Shown here piece by piece: positions 1-10,944 of a stretch of DNA of 64,000 bases. This stretch comes from Maea johnstoni (lineage: Eukaryota; Annelida; Polychaeta; Spionida; Magelonidae): NCBI GenBank assembly GCA_963942565.1, contig OZ012689.1:22771430-22835429 (forward strand), given 5' to 3'. A program made the position numbers and the translations under genes. How positions within the stretch are numbered: position 1 is the first letter of the stretch; the number at the start of each line of letters is the position of its first letter. The notes under the pieces are model-generated. The model had not been told where the DNA came from, ran no database searches, and saw nothing but the letters and a program-made list of their open reading frames with translations.

Positions 1-106
1 CGTTGAGAACTCTCAGATGAGTACCCATGTGTCAGGGTTTCAGTCATTTTAATTTTTTTTTGCATCATTTCATATTGTCCAAATTAGCCAGCCATATAAG
101 GGTTAA
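1..106 (+). mobile_element. family A piggyBac-like MITE, cut by window edge
   Basis: Family A, full length about 210 bp, reads TTAACCCTTCCAATGCTGAGGC...CACCAGCAGCATAAGGGTTAA. The tips are offset inverted repeats (TTAACCCTT) inside a TTAA target duplication, as in piggyBac-type elements. There is no coding capacity. This copy is the right half; its final TTAA (103-106) is also the first TTAA of the next element. Confidence 0.8.
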
Positions 107-331
107 CCCATTCATGCCTGGAGACTTCATAGAAAGATGTTTTGACTTATAATACCATTGAAAATAACCATAGAATGAATCATGAATTCCCTAGATATTT
201 GCTGAGGAGTTGTGGGTTGAGCTTCACATCTCACACATCTCTTTCATAAATTTTCCGAAAAATGCTCTAGTAAGAAGATATTACCAAAATAAACATGATA
301 CTTCTGGGTACTACAGACATGAATGTGTTAA
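103..331 (+). mobile_element. family B piggyBac-like MITE
   Basis: Family B, about 225 bp, has inverted tips TTAACCCATTCATGCCTG/CAGGCATGAATGGGTTAA in a TTAA duplication and internal motifs TATGATACTTTTGACAAT, AAAATATTTGAAGGAGAG and CTCCATCAAATATTTTCC. This copy begins TTAACCCATTCATGCCTGG and ends CATGAATGTGTTAA, sharing TTAA with both neighbours. Confidence 0.8.
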
Positions 332-670
332 CCCATTTGCTTTGAAAGTGCATGCAAAGTTTTAAATCATTAAGCTTAATTGGTAAAATATTGTAGGGTT
401 AGATAAAAAATGAAAAAGGATTGTATGCCTATGCGGAATGGGTATAGAATATTTCTCAAAGTATTGGTTATTTCCACACATTTGTTCCAGATATGAGCAG
501 GTTAAGGAGAGGGTTTTTCCGTTTAGATCATTGGATACAGTATTCCCTTATATGGGTACATTTTCGGAATGGTAATCAAGTTTTTTTCAAAAGTATCAGA
601 GATCCAAACGACACCTGTAGCAGAAATACGCAAGCATGATGGGGTTAAGCTATAGGCATAAATGGGTTAA
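328..670 (+). mobile_element. divergent family B-like element
   Basis: It has tips TTAACCCATTTGC and GGCATAAATGGGTTAA between shared TTAA sites. At 343 bp it is longer than usual and its interior is only partly alignable; GAGATCCAAACGACAC resembles the inverted B interior. It may be a composite. Confidence 0.5.
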
Positions 671-883
671 CCCTAATTATGCTGCTGGTGGCTAATTTGG
701 CAATACAAAATGATGCAAAAAATAACTGAAAAATGACTGAAACTCTTGCACATGGGTACTCATCTCAAAGTACTTTGAGAGAGCTATCCAATGAATACCC
801 ACATGACAAGGTTTAGATGGTTTTCATAAATCTTTGCATCCTTCTGCTTTGGGCAAAAGTAGCTTGAATATTGGAAGGGTTAA
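667..883 (-). mobile_element. family A MITE, inverted, complete
   Basis: It runs TTAACCCTAATTATGCTGCTGG to ATTGGAAGGGTTAA. It is third in a chain of TTAA-sharing elements that starts at the window edge. Confidence 0.85.
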
Positions 884-935
884 TTATAAGCTATATGCAT
901 GGATGGGTTTACAACATCCAATTACCCAGCATGAA

Positions 936-962
936 TACACCTGTTATTCTCTAACAGGTGTA
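936..962. repeat. perfect 11-bp hairpin
   Basis: TACACCTGTTA and TAACAGGTGTA are separated by 5 bases. It lies in an otherwise featureless gap (884-1013) between two TTAA elements, and nothing links it to a function. Confidence 0.5.
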
Positions 963-1013
963 CTTAAACTTGTTAGCTGAAGGTAAACTTCTTCCAACTC
1001 TTCATTTTTATGT

Positions 1014-1808
1014 TTAACCCTATATCACTCAATGCAACAATGTTGCCATGTCCCCTGCACTGCATGAGGGGTTACTCCTCAGAGACATTGTTGCGTAGTG
1101 CGTAGTGCACTGCAGTGCACAGGGAGCAGTACTTTAAACAAGTTAAATGAGTAATTTCCATTTTTCATTTGTATCTTTCATTTCATTAAATATGATATTA
1201 TTTGTGTTTACAATATATCAACTTAAAAGTTGATTATTTGTCTGATTTTGCGCTTGACGCACTGTCAATAACGCACCTCGGCAAGTTTGTCTTCGTTGAG
1301 TGGTTAAATGAGTGGGATATCATCATCTGATTCCCATTGATCGTGAAGGGGATGATAGTCGATCCTCTTCCACTCTTCATCGGAATTATCCTGGTTTAAA
1401 CTAGCCATTTGATGGCAGAAACAACGAAAAAACACGGGAGAATATCAATGGTTTTGTGTGTTGCTAAGGATGCCACAACACGACAACGTCACTGGCGGGA
1501 ATTCCCCATGACTTCCATATTTGGAGGGGGTTTTCCCGTAGTTTTCCCGCCGAAAATCACGGACTTCGAGTCTGAAAATAAGCATTAAATAACTATAGAT
1601 TACGATTAAAAGGTAAGGGCAATAATTTTGTATCTTTATTTAACTATCATTTGTGTACCAGCGATCTAAGATCGTGGTACCCAAAATACGCCAAAACTCG
1701 CTTCGTAGGAATAAGTGCACAAATACAATGACGCAATAACTCGCTACTGAGGAAGTGCAGCTGCACTCATGTTACGAGTTATTGCGTCATTGAGTGATAA
1801 AGGGTTAA
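1014..1808 (-). mobile_element. 795-bp piggyBac-like element (family C) with transposase N-terminal remnant
   Basis: The ends are TTAACCCTATATCACTCAAT and, inverted, TTAACCCTTTATCACTCAAT, giving terminal inverted repeats of about 28 bp inside a TTAA duplication (1014-1017, 1805-1808). Next to the right end an 18-bp perfect inverted repeat (CAATGACGCAATAACTCG, 1726-1795) forms a hairpin. On the minus strand 1408-1304 encodes 34 residues, MASLNQDNSDEEW...ESDDDIPLI-stop. The Asp/Glu-rich start resembles the acidic N-terminal tail of piggyBac transposases. It looks like an internal-deletion derivative of an autonomous piggyBac element. Confidence 0.7.
1304..1408 (-). pseudogene. 34-residue remnant of a piggyBac-type transposase start
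   Basis: ATG at 1408 opens a short frame rich in Asp/Glu (DNSDEEWKR, ESDDDIPLI), closed by TAA at 1304-1306. It lies inside a TTAA-flanked element in the position and orientation expected for a transposase gene. No catalytic DDD region remains. The length is too short for a domain call, so the assignment rests on element type and composition. Confidence 0.45.
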
Positions 1809-2052
1809 TTAACCTTTTTAAGCCTGTGGCACCCAAAAAAAGGCAAAACAATTTTGCCCCAATTTTTATGGTCAAATCATCTTTTGTAAAATACCTGATA
1901 GAGAACAATTGGTCAGCATTCAATGCTACTGCAAATATTTTTGTGAATTTATGTTGTTTCAAGTACATCAAGTACCTACATATCGAATCCTATCAGAGAA
2001 TTCAAATAATTAACTCCAGAAGTAATATTTCTGAGTAAAAATACAGGGTTAA
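1809..2052. mobile_element. decayed family B-like element
   Basis: It starts TTAACCTTTTTAAGCCTGTGGC and ends ACAGGGTTAA, directly after the TTAA of family C. The interior is too diverged to confirm. Confidence 0.35.
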
Positions 2053-2117
2053 GTACTTTTTCTCAAAACTGAGAAGTTAAACAGACATTTTAGACATTTC
2101 TATTTGTGCTACAATTA

Positions 2118-3490
2118 GTGGGGCGGCTAACTCAGGAATTTGGCCAAATTGTGCACTTTCCGTAAAAAGCGTGAAACTTGGTACAAATATACTTTGAGTG
2201 ATGCTGATCAATATTCTTAATGGACGCAGGGCGTGAGTTACCATTAAACACTATTTTTGGGGCATTTTATGCAAAAAATGTCATAAAACGTGATTTTTTA
2301 GGAATATGATCATAAAAAATCTAGGGAAGAAAGTGAAATCTCCAAACTTAGCACAAATACACTTTAAGGGTTGCTGATTATAACTGATTTAATAAATATT
2401 ATGAAATTGACACGAAGGGTGTGTTTTTGGGGTGTTTTAAGCAAAAAAGAGTAGAAAAGGTGAGATTTTCGGGATCTGACAATAGAAATCCTAGGCATAA
2501 GAGTAGAAGCTGAAAACCTCACACAAGTACACTTAGAGAGTTATTGAAAATGAATGTCATCAGTAAAGTTTGCAAAAGACCCCCTAAGTGACTGCATTTT
2601 TGGGGTAATTCTGGCAAAAATGTCGTAAAACGTGATTTTTTTGGAATATGATGATATAAAACCTAGGGGAAAAAGTGGAATCTCCAAACTTGGCACAAAT
2701 ACACTTCAAGGGCTGCTGATTATAATATATATAATTAATATTATGAAATTGACACATATGGTGTGTTTTTGGGGTGTTTGCAGCAAAAAAGAGTAGAAAA
2801 GGTGAGATTTTTGGGATCTGACAATAAAAAATCCTTGGCCTAAGCGCAGAAGCTGAAAAACTCACACAAATACACTGAGAGAGTTATTGATAATGACTGT
2901 CATTAGTAAAGTTTGTGAAAGATCCCTGAGTGACTGCATTTTGAGGTAATTTAATCAAAAAATGACTAAAAAAGTGAATTTTTGGTAATATGACCAAGAA
3001 CAAACTTATACTTCAGAGTAAAAAGTGCAAACCTCACACAGACACTCCTTGAAGGTTATTGATTAAGACTGCTTTAGTTAAAGTTATGAAATATACCAAT
3101 AGCGCCTGATTTTAGGGTAATTTTATTGAAAAATGACTGAAAATAAGATATTTTTGGGATTTGACCCAAAAAATCCACACCTCAAAGTAGGAAACTGCAA
3201 AGCTCACACAAATATTCATTGTAGGATATTCAATGTAACGGCTTTAAGTACACAGTATGAAATGAACCAATACTGCCTGATTTAGGGTAATAATACAAAC
3301 AAATGACTTTAAAACTGAGGTTTTAAGGGGCTGTCTCTGAAAGATTTGTACTGAGTAAACATTAGAAACTTACCACAAATTGCCCCCTAAAGTACTTTAT
3401 GGTTGCTGATTAGAACTGCTATTAGTAACATCATGAAATGTTTTCATACTTCCTGGCTTTAGTGTTTAAATTATCCAAAATGATACATCA
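2118..3490 (+). repeat. left inverted arm of the foldback element
   Basis: Tandem units of about 340 bp are seen at 2340, 2680 and, more decayed, further in. Motifs that recur are CACAAATACACTT.AAGGG, ATGAAATTGACAC, GGGATCTGACAATA and ATTTTTGGGGTAATT. A (GT)n tract at about 3597-3618 lies just inside the arm. Confidence 0.8.
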
Positions 3491-4595
3491 CAAAATAACC
3501 TGAAAAGTCCTAAAAGCTTATGCATTTGTAGCCATGTAGACTTTATTCTGTAGATGCCCTGTAAATAAGTGCACATCTTAGTTCAGTCCTGTTTGTTTGT
3601 GTGTGTGTGTGTGTGTGATTGTGTGTCTACTAAGATCCATTACAATCAAGAGTGTCCAATATACAAGTGAATGTGTAGTTTGGAAAGCCTTTTGTAACGA
3701 ATCCTATAACTAGTATTCCCATATTGTTCACTTTCTTAGATTTACAATACTGAATTGACACATTAACAGCATTTTTAATTTATATGAGAATGAATCTTAG
3801 GTTTCCAGCTAACCACTAGCCCCATAGCCTGAGTCTACTGATAATTGAGCAGGGCTACAATAATATTTGATTTGGTAGTCCAACTGGCTACATGAAAAGT
3901 AAATAACCACCTCTTAACACCTTTTGAGGTGGCTTAACCTATTTACATCTGAAGTGCAAAAATGGTCAAACAACTTTGGGCGTACCTCAACAAGTAGAGT
4001 ATTATTTGTAAAAAGGTTGAATAGAAATGGTTCCGGTCAGTCAAATTAGAAAAAAAAATGAAAGTTGAATTCAGAGAATTCGACGAGCGCAGAAGGGGAT
4101 ATTTACTGAATGACGCTCATGACTGGTGTTTAGTCATATCACAAATGAAAGAGTCTGTCTCCAATTGAACCCCCCCCCCCCCCCCCCCCCAGATGCATGT
4201 ATCGCAATTACGCTAACATCAATCAAGCATAGTGGGCAAAGGTTCTTCCCCTCATCCCCATGGTGTTCACATTGTTAAATCTCTCCAAAAGGTAAAATGT
4301 ATTTCTTAAATATTTGAAAGTGCAAGAGGTCCGTTCAATCTTGCGACCAGAAAATAGGACAATGTGGCCGGCCATCACCGATTTTGCATATCATAATTTA
4401 TATGAAATATTGCGTTTCAATTAAAATTTCACTCTAACTCTATAATGTATTTTGTTATATCTCTTATGAGATTATTATTATCTTTTTATATCTCTTATGA
4501 AATTATTATTTTTAGCTCTCTGCAGTTGACTCCTGGTGGTGTTTTCATAAATAATTGTGAGTGGCGCCACCAGTGTCACTTTTCGGAACTACATT

Positions 4596-4630
4596 GAACC
4601 CCCCCTTCTCAAATCCTGGATCCGCCCCTG
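4596..4630 (+). mobile_element. right end of a hAT-like non-autonomous element
   Basis: TGAACCCCCCC is followed by AAATCCTGGATCCGCCCCTG at 4611-4630. The inverse, CAGGGGCGGATCCAGGATTT, is a terminal inverted repeat widely seen in animal hAT elements. I could not find the matching left end nearby, so only this end is called. Confidence 0.5.
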
Positions 4631-4774
4631 ACACCTCAACTAGAATAGAATAGTGTGGTCCCAAAGGTTTTAGCTGACTTCACCTTCACTCGCTTCATCA
4701 TTTACATGTGAAACATTCAATAATTTGATGGTGGACCAGTATAGATATGATTCGATCCATAACAAGCCTTAGGT

Positions 4775-5045
4775 AGCAGGGCCAAAATTGCTTCCCGTCC
4801 AGATTAGCTACTCATCTACTTCAAATCCTTATACATGTACCAACTACATTTAATAGCCTATTGTGTCAAAAAGGCAATTTACCTTTTAGCTATGTCTTAA
4901 AAGATGGTTTGTGAAGAAAATCTTTGGTTATTACCCAGAAAAGTTCAAAATAGAAAATTCCTTAAAGAAATCTTTGCCTTTCCAAAAAGGAGGTTTTCAG
5001 GAAACTTCCTGTACAAAAGACAGACAGGGCGGGTCCTGGCTATAA
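4775..5045 (-). mobile_element. family D dispersed repeat, inverted copy
   Basis: Its reverse complement follows the copy at 44168-44462 along almost all of its length: AGCCAGGACCCG, then a GTCTTTTG.ACAGG hairpin, TTTGACACA.TA..CTATTAAATG, and GGATTTGAAGTAGAT.AGTAGCTAA. It lies inside the foldback core. Confidence 0.65.
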
Positions 5046-5969
5046 TCCCTGCATGTCACATCAACCAATTTATGCTGATAGTTCCTCCTCTGATGTGACT
5101 TCCCAATTAGTAATACTTTAGAGAATACCTCTAACATATAACACTAAGATCATAAAATATCTAGAATGAAGTTGCAGATAATATTGTGAATAAAAATTCT
5201 TCTCAAATTTTCCAAAATATGCTGACCAAGTTTAGACATTTCAAAATAAGTAAGGGCTCTTTGGCTGAATAGGGGGTTATTGTGCCCCAGCCATGTACTG
5301 TTACTTTTGAACAAATAGAGTGCTGGACACGAAGGGAGGTTGTTTAAACCCAGACATTACTGTAACTTCAAAATAGTTATGTTATTCATTACAACGATGG
5401 GGGTTATTGAACCTAAGGCATGGACTATTACTATCAAAAAGTAAACTTCTAAATATAAATGGCAGGGGGGGGGGGGGGGGGGGGTGGTTCTTTAACCCAA
5501 GTCATAAATCATTATATGATGATGATTGAAGGATCCAAAGTCTAATCCAACTTGGGTTTGGAGAAAAAGAGTCATGGAAACAAAACTGGATGATACTTTT
5601 GCAGGCACTAGATATGCACTATGACCTCTACTCATATCAAAAAAAGAACCTGTAAGAGGCAAGTACAGGTATTAAAGCAATTGTATTTTGTCATTGTGAG
5701 GCAAACTGCTCTGAATGCAAAGTGATCATACCACATTCTGATGTTGTAGACAAAGCCACAACTGTAAGAACAGTTTTACTGAGTATGCATAACGTATGCA
5801 ATAGATTATAGGGAATATAAGATTCACAAATTATAAAAACTCAATGATAAGGGTACATGGAACATCTCTGGTCATATGTGCATTGCTTTTAGATTGATAT
5901 TAGTTATCACTTCTTTCATAACAACACCAAACCGACATATGGTGGAGAATTAAAGCTTAATTGTACAGT

Positions 5970-7280
5970 CATTTTTTGATAAATATACCCCCAAAATCAG
6001 GCAGTATGAATTCATATTAACAATGTTTACTAATAGCAGTTCGAAACAGCACAATAAAAGTTCACTTGTGGGTAGTTTCTAGTTTCCATTATGAAACATT
6101 GTTTGGAGACATATCCAAAAATTCTCACTTTTTATAAAATTACCCATAAATCATGCACTGTTTACCAATAGCAGTTTCAATCAATAACTTTCAAAGAATA
6201 TTTGTGTGTGATTTGCTATTTCTACTCTGAAGTATAGAGTTTCTTAAGTCAGATCCCCAAAATATCCCATTTTAAGTCATTTTTCAATAAGATTATTCTA
6301 AAATCAAGCACTATTGGTACACTTCATGAATTTTATTTAAGCAGTTTTAATCAATAACCTTAAAAGAATATTTGTGTAAGGTTTGCACTTTCTACTCAGA
6401 AGTGTGTTTGTTCTTGGTCACATTGCTTAAATCTCACTCTATATGGCCATTATTGGCTTAAACCCCGAATTGCAGTCACTTAGGGGTCTTTCACAAACCT
6501 CACTAATGACAGTCATTATCAATAAATCTCTAAGTGTATTTGTGTGAGGTTTTCAGCTTCTGCTCTTAGGCCAAGGATTTTTTATTGTCAGATCCCAAAA
6601 ATCTCACTTTTTCTACTCTTTTTTGCTGCAAACACCCCAAAACACACCCTATGTGTCAATTTCATAATATTAATTATATATATTATAATCAGTAGCCCTT
6701 GAAGTGTATTTGTGCCAAGTTTGGGGATTCCACTTTTTCCCCTAGGTTTTATATCATCATATTCCAAAAAAATCACGTTTTACGGCATTTTTGCCTGAAT
6801 TACCCCAAAAATGCAGTCACTTAGGGGGTCTTTCGCAAACTTTACTGATGACATTCATTATCAATAACTCTCTAAGTGTACTTGTGTGAGGTTTTCAGCT
6901 TCTACTCATATGCCTAGGATTTCTATTGTCAGATCCCAAAAATCTCACTTTTTCTACTCTTTTTTGCTGAAAACACCCCATAAACGCACCCTATGTGTCA
7001 ATTTCATAATATTTATTAAATCAGTTATAATCAGCAACCCTTGAAGTGTATTTGTGCCAAGTTTGGAGATTCCACTTTCTTCCCTAGATTTTTTATGAAC
7101 ATATTCCCAAAAAATCACGTTTTATGACATTTTTTGCATAAAATGCCCCAAAAATAGTGTTTAATGGTAACTCACGCCCTGCGTCCATTAAGAATATTGA
7201 TCAGCATCACTCAAAGTATATTTGTACCAAGTTTCACGCTTTTTACGGAAAGTGCACAATTTTTGTCTTAGCCGCCCCGC
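5970..7280 (-). repeat. right inverted arm of the foldback element
   Basis: This reads as the reverse complement of 2118-3490, unit by unit. The outer 700 bp match closely; the inner third is more diverged and has small indels. Confidence 0.8.
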
Positions 7281-7289
7281 TAAATTGGA

Positions 7290-7520
7290 TATGACCTAAT
7301 AGTGCTATTGTTGTTTTTTCCTCAAAATTGAGGAAATTCAGTTTGAATAAACGTTTATGATTTATTGCTACAACACTGCTATAGTGTAATCCATCTTTTC
7401 TCAGGATTGAGAGTATTTTGTATACTTATCTCTATCTGTGCTTCACTATGATTATAGACAGTCCACTTTCCTCAAAATTAAAGATATTTTAGATAAACAT
7501 TTTCTGTTTGTGCTATACCG
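7290..7520 (+). repeat. short tandem repeat flanking the foldback element
   Basis: TTTCCTCAAAATTGAGGA, TTT..ATAAAC.TTT.TG.TT..TGCTA recurs about three times. A further copy lies left of the foldback (2055-2116), so the element interrupted an existing array. Confidence 0.55.
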
Positions 7521-7742
7521 CCGCCTGGGGCAAACAATTTCCATACTATAGAGCGTGATGACCCAAACCCGTGTTTATCATTTGCTGCCTTTTCACTGCC
7601 TTCGTTTCCCTCCCTTCACAACATGTAATCAGTGTCGTATCACTACTCACACAGCAAGAGGGACCTTTATCTTACTGGCAGCCCACAGACTGAAAGGGAC
7701 CAACGGGAAATTGACAGGCAGCTATTAGGTTTATCATTGCAA

Positions 7743-7960
7743 TTAACCCTTCCAATGCTGAGGTTACATCCATCCAAAGCGCAAGGACACAAAGATTTTT
7801 GAAAACCGACTAAACCCTGTAGTGTTGGTATTCATTGGGAAGCTCTCACAGAGTACTCTCAGTTGAGTACCCATATGCCAGGGTTTCAGTCAGTTTTCAA
7901 GTTATTTTGCATCATCTTGCTTGTATTGGCCAAATAAGCCACCAGCAACATAAGGGTTAA
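7743..7960 (+). mobile_element. family A MITE, complete
   Basis: TTAACCCTTCCAATGCTGAGG to CAACATAAGGGTTAA with TTAA at both ends. It is linked through a 60-bp remnant with a B-like tail (7957-8019) to the next copy. Confidence 0.85.
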
Positions 7961-8015
7961 TGGTATCCTAGGTTCAGAAAATACTTGTTCAGGAGATCTC
8001 CTGGCATGAATAGGT

Positions 8016-8228
8016 TTAACCCTTCCAATGCTGAGGCTACTTTCATACAAAGCAGAGGAACGCAAAGATTTTTGAAAACCATCTAAACCCTGTCATGTTG
8101 GTATTCATTGGATAGCTCTCACTGAGTACTCTCAGATGAGTACCCATTTTGCAGGGTTTCAGTCATTTTTCAGGTTTTTTGCATCATTTTGTATTGGCCA
8201 AATTAGCCACCAGCAGCATAATGGTTAA
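8016..8228 (+). mobile_element. family A MITE, complete
   Basis: TTAACCCTTCCAATGCTGAGG to CAGCATAATGGTTAA, in the same direction as the copy 56 bp upstream and close to the consensus. Confidence 0.85.
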
Positions 8229-8324
8229 GTAGAACTCTGTCCATTGCTGGGGCTACCTGTGGGAGGGCTAATTACCAGGGACGATGCTCATTTCACAGCT
8301 ATTTGGTTTCTCCACACCGCCTTG

Positions 8325-8948
8325 TCTGTGAAATACTCGCGTTTATGACTGAAAAAATATACACTACTAGACAAGTGTAATGTCGGTGAGGTACTACAGT
8401 TTACTGCTAAAAAAATTTGCAACTAGACAAGTCTAGTGTCTGTGACGTTCTCTGGTTTACGACTGAAAAAATATGTATAACTAAACAAGCTTAATGTTTG
8501 TGTGGTACTCTTGTTAACTGCAGAAAAAAATAAACGCTACTAGACAGGTGTACTGTCTGCGAGGTACTCCAGTCAACTGCTGAAAAAGTATACAAGACTA
8601 GTAGACAAGTCTAGTGTCTGTGAGGTACTGTTGTTAACTGCTGAAAAAATTGAAACACCCAGACAAGTCTAGTGTCTGTGAGGTATTCCAGTCAACTGCA
8701 AAAAAACAACTTGACTAGACAAGTCTAGTGTCTGTGAGGTACTGTTGTTAACTGCTGAAAAATAAAAAAACATAGACAAGACTAGTATCTGCGAGGTATT
8801 CCTGTCAACTGCTGAAAAAAATCTCGACTAGACAAGTCTAGTGTCTGTGAGGTACTGTTGTTAACTGCTGAAAAATATAAGCACATGACAAGTCTTGTGT
8901 TTGTGAGGTGTTCTGGTTAACTGCAGAAAAGTATACACAACTAGACAC
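8325..8948 (+). repeat. 60-bp minisatellite, about 10 units, with dimeric alternation
   Basis: The unit core is ACTAGACAAGTCTAGTGTCT-GTGAGGTACT followed by TTAACTGCTGAAAAA. ACTAGAC-AA-GTCTAGT is a perfect 7-bp palindrome in the best units. Units alternate between TGTTGTTAACTG and CAGTCAACTG versions from about 8560 on, giving a 120-bp higher-order period. There is no protein frame. Confidence 0.85.
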
Positions 8949-9526
8949 TAAAAGCTAAACCTAGGCCAGGTTTGTCATACCTTTAATTAGCTATTAATTG
9001 CCTATTAGACTTTAAGATCAGCATAAATTATGCCTAATGGGATGTCTACAGCAAATAAATCAGAATTCTTTTTTCTCACTTATGCCAGTTGTCCAACTGT
9101 TGCATTGTGACAATATTTATATTGATTATTGAACCATGGCCACCAAAAATTGCTATGCTCCAGGACTCATTGACTGTGCTCCAGGACTAAGATATTTGGA
9201 CATCCCTGTGAAATACATGTAGTTTTTTTTATTTTCTTTCAACAGCTACAGATCATACATATTTGTAAACTTTATTCATTATTGATTCATTGATTCATTG
9301 ATTCATTATGCAATTAACAGGAAGTAGTCTACTCTTATATTGAGGCTATTGTGAAACTGCAGTGTTGTTTCAGAGATGTATGTTACATTACCTAGACTAT
9401 GTACATCTCTGCTTGTTTATATCCAGACTTTCATTTTCTAGGAGAATTAAAGAAAAAAATGAACGGATTAAAATCTCCTTCAACCAATCTCATTAACCAA
9501 CAATATCTGTGGAAACTCAAATACAC
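8949..9526. other. no feature recognised
   Basis: AT-rich unique-looking sequence. A short ATTGATTC triplet repeat lies at about 9283-9306; I see no gene, tRNA or element ends. Confidence 0.5.
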
Positions 9527-9742
9527 CTAACCCTTCCAATATTGAAGCTACTTTCATCCAAAGCACAAGGAGGCAAAGTTTTTTAAAAGAATTCAAACCA
9601 GTTCATGTTGGTATTCTTTGAAGAGCTCTCGCTGAGTACTCGCTGATGAGTACCCATGTGCCAGGGTTTCAATCATTTTCCTGCTTTTATTTTTGCATCA
9701 TTTTGTATTGGCCAAATTAGCCACCAGCAGCATTAGGGTTAA
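9527..9742 (+). mobile_element. family A MITE, complete
   Basis: CTAACCCTTCCAATATTGAAG to CAGCATTAGGGTTAA. The left target site is CTAA instead of TTAA, probably a later mutation. Confidence 0.8.
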
Positions 9743-10177
9743 CCTATAGAATATGTAGATACATTCAGTTATTTATGGCCTTTCAGCAGTTCTACATTTT
9801 CTTTTCACAGTCGAGATATTTTTATATTTTTCAGCCGAGGCAATAGAAAGTTAACTGATGCATGAAGTGTGCTGTGCTCTTCAACAGCTCCATCTATTAT
9901 CCCTTTCATACATAACATTGGCTGACAAAAGTCAACACATTTTCGAAATGAATGAAAAATCGCTATGATTCAACTGGAATCATTGCGTTTGATTTTTAAT
10001 TCACTAAATATAACGCCTCTTAAAAATTTATCCTTTGCAGGGAAATCATTTGTATACTTTTTGGACAATAGAGTCACTTTATAAAGAGTGTGTTAAACAA
10101 ATAATCAGATTTATAAATATGTTTATGCAGAGATAGGAATTCTTTGAGAAAACCCTGAAATATGAAGGACATTTCAA

Positions 10178-10383
10178 CCTATCCATGATAAGAGATTCTC
10201 ACTCAGGACCTATGATACTTTTGCCAAATTCCTTAGGAATAAAGCATGCTTCAAAAACTTTTGAAGCAGAGATATGAGTTATGCTCTGATCAACATGTAT
10301 ACTTGAAGTGTTTCAAAATATTTTTTTATCAGACAGATTTTGCCATCAGGCCCTTTTGGGTGCTACAGTCATAAATGGGCTAA
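10178..10383 (+). mobile_element. family B MITE, decayed ends
   Basis: The interior matches B (CTATGATACTTTTGCCAAATT, CTGATCAACAT, GGGTGCTACAGTCATAAATGGGCTAA). The left tip is lost. A second B-like tail (GTATGAATGGGTCAA) ends near 10550, so two decayed copies may overlap 9880-10550. Confidence 0.6.
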
Positions 10384-10731
10384 ATATAGATACTTTCACA
10401 GAAATTGAAAAGATCAGCGGTAGTCATGTTCAAAGGAATATGAAGAGTGTCTTTCAGTCCAATAATGTATCATATTTTCTTTAAAAAAGTTTAAGTAGCT
10501 GTGAATGTACCCTCTCAGTAGGGTGCTTTCTGGGGTATGAATGGGTCAATGTAGCAATGCAGTGACAGGGTGTGGGTATTCATACCCACTACCCTCAGGC
10601 CACCCAGTCATACATAACAATATCACACACCCTCCACCGCCTCTTACTACACAAATCCCTAAAAGCATGCAACAAAAACCAAGGGAGTGGCAGAAATGCC
10701 TTCTTAACATTTCCATGTTTTCATCAATCTG

Positions 10732-10944
10732 TTAACCCTTCTATTGCTGAGGCTACTTTAGTCCAAAGCACAAGTACGCAAAGATTTTTGAAAAACATTC
10801 AAACCCAGTCATGTTGGTATACATAGGATAGCCCTCGCTGAGTATACTCTCAAATGAGTAACCATGTGCCAGGGTTTCAATCATTTTACATGTTTTTGCA
10901 TCATTGTGTATTGGCAAATTAGCCACAAGTACCTTAAGGGTTAA
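10732..10944 (+). mobile_element. family A MITE, complete
   Basis: TTAACCCTTCTATTGCTGAGG to CTTAAGGGTTAA. Its right TTAA is the left TTAA of a family B copy. Confidence 0.85.

Larger units (their letters stand above)
3491..5969. other. core of the foldback element: repeats, no gene seen
   Basis: The core holds a poly-C run (about 4171-4190), a hAT-like right end (ending at 4630), a family D copy (about 4775-5045), a decayed 70-100 bp tandem motif with GGGGTTATTG.ACC (5262-5515) and a poly-G run (5463-5484). The longest open frames are chance-sized. Confidence 0.6.
2118..7280. mobile_element. 5.2-kb foldback-type element with about 1.3-kb inverted arms
   Basis: The left arm (2118 to about 3490) is the inverse of the right arm (about 5970-7280), nearly identical at the outer ends and decaying inward. 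The tips are GTGGGGCGGCTAA and its inverse GTTAGCCGCCCCGC-like end, and TA dinucleotides flank both sides (2116-2117, 7281-7282). Each arm is itself a tandem array with a period of about 340 bp (two alternating 170-bp halves with ACACAAATACACTT and TTTTTGGGGT motifs). The 2.5-kb centre has no convincing coding frame, so the element is non-autonomous. Long arms made of tandem repeats recall foldback elements such as the sea urchin TU type; the superfamily cannot be assigned from this copy alone. The flanks (2053-2116 and 7290-7520) belong to one short tandem repeat that it interrupted. Confidence 0.8.

Noticed and set aside
2118-7280. Polinton or other virus-like origin for the 5.2-kb inverted-repeat element
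   Set aside because: The core has no capsid, polymerase, integrase or other coding frame, and the tips do not look like that group; a plain foldback DNA element explains it.
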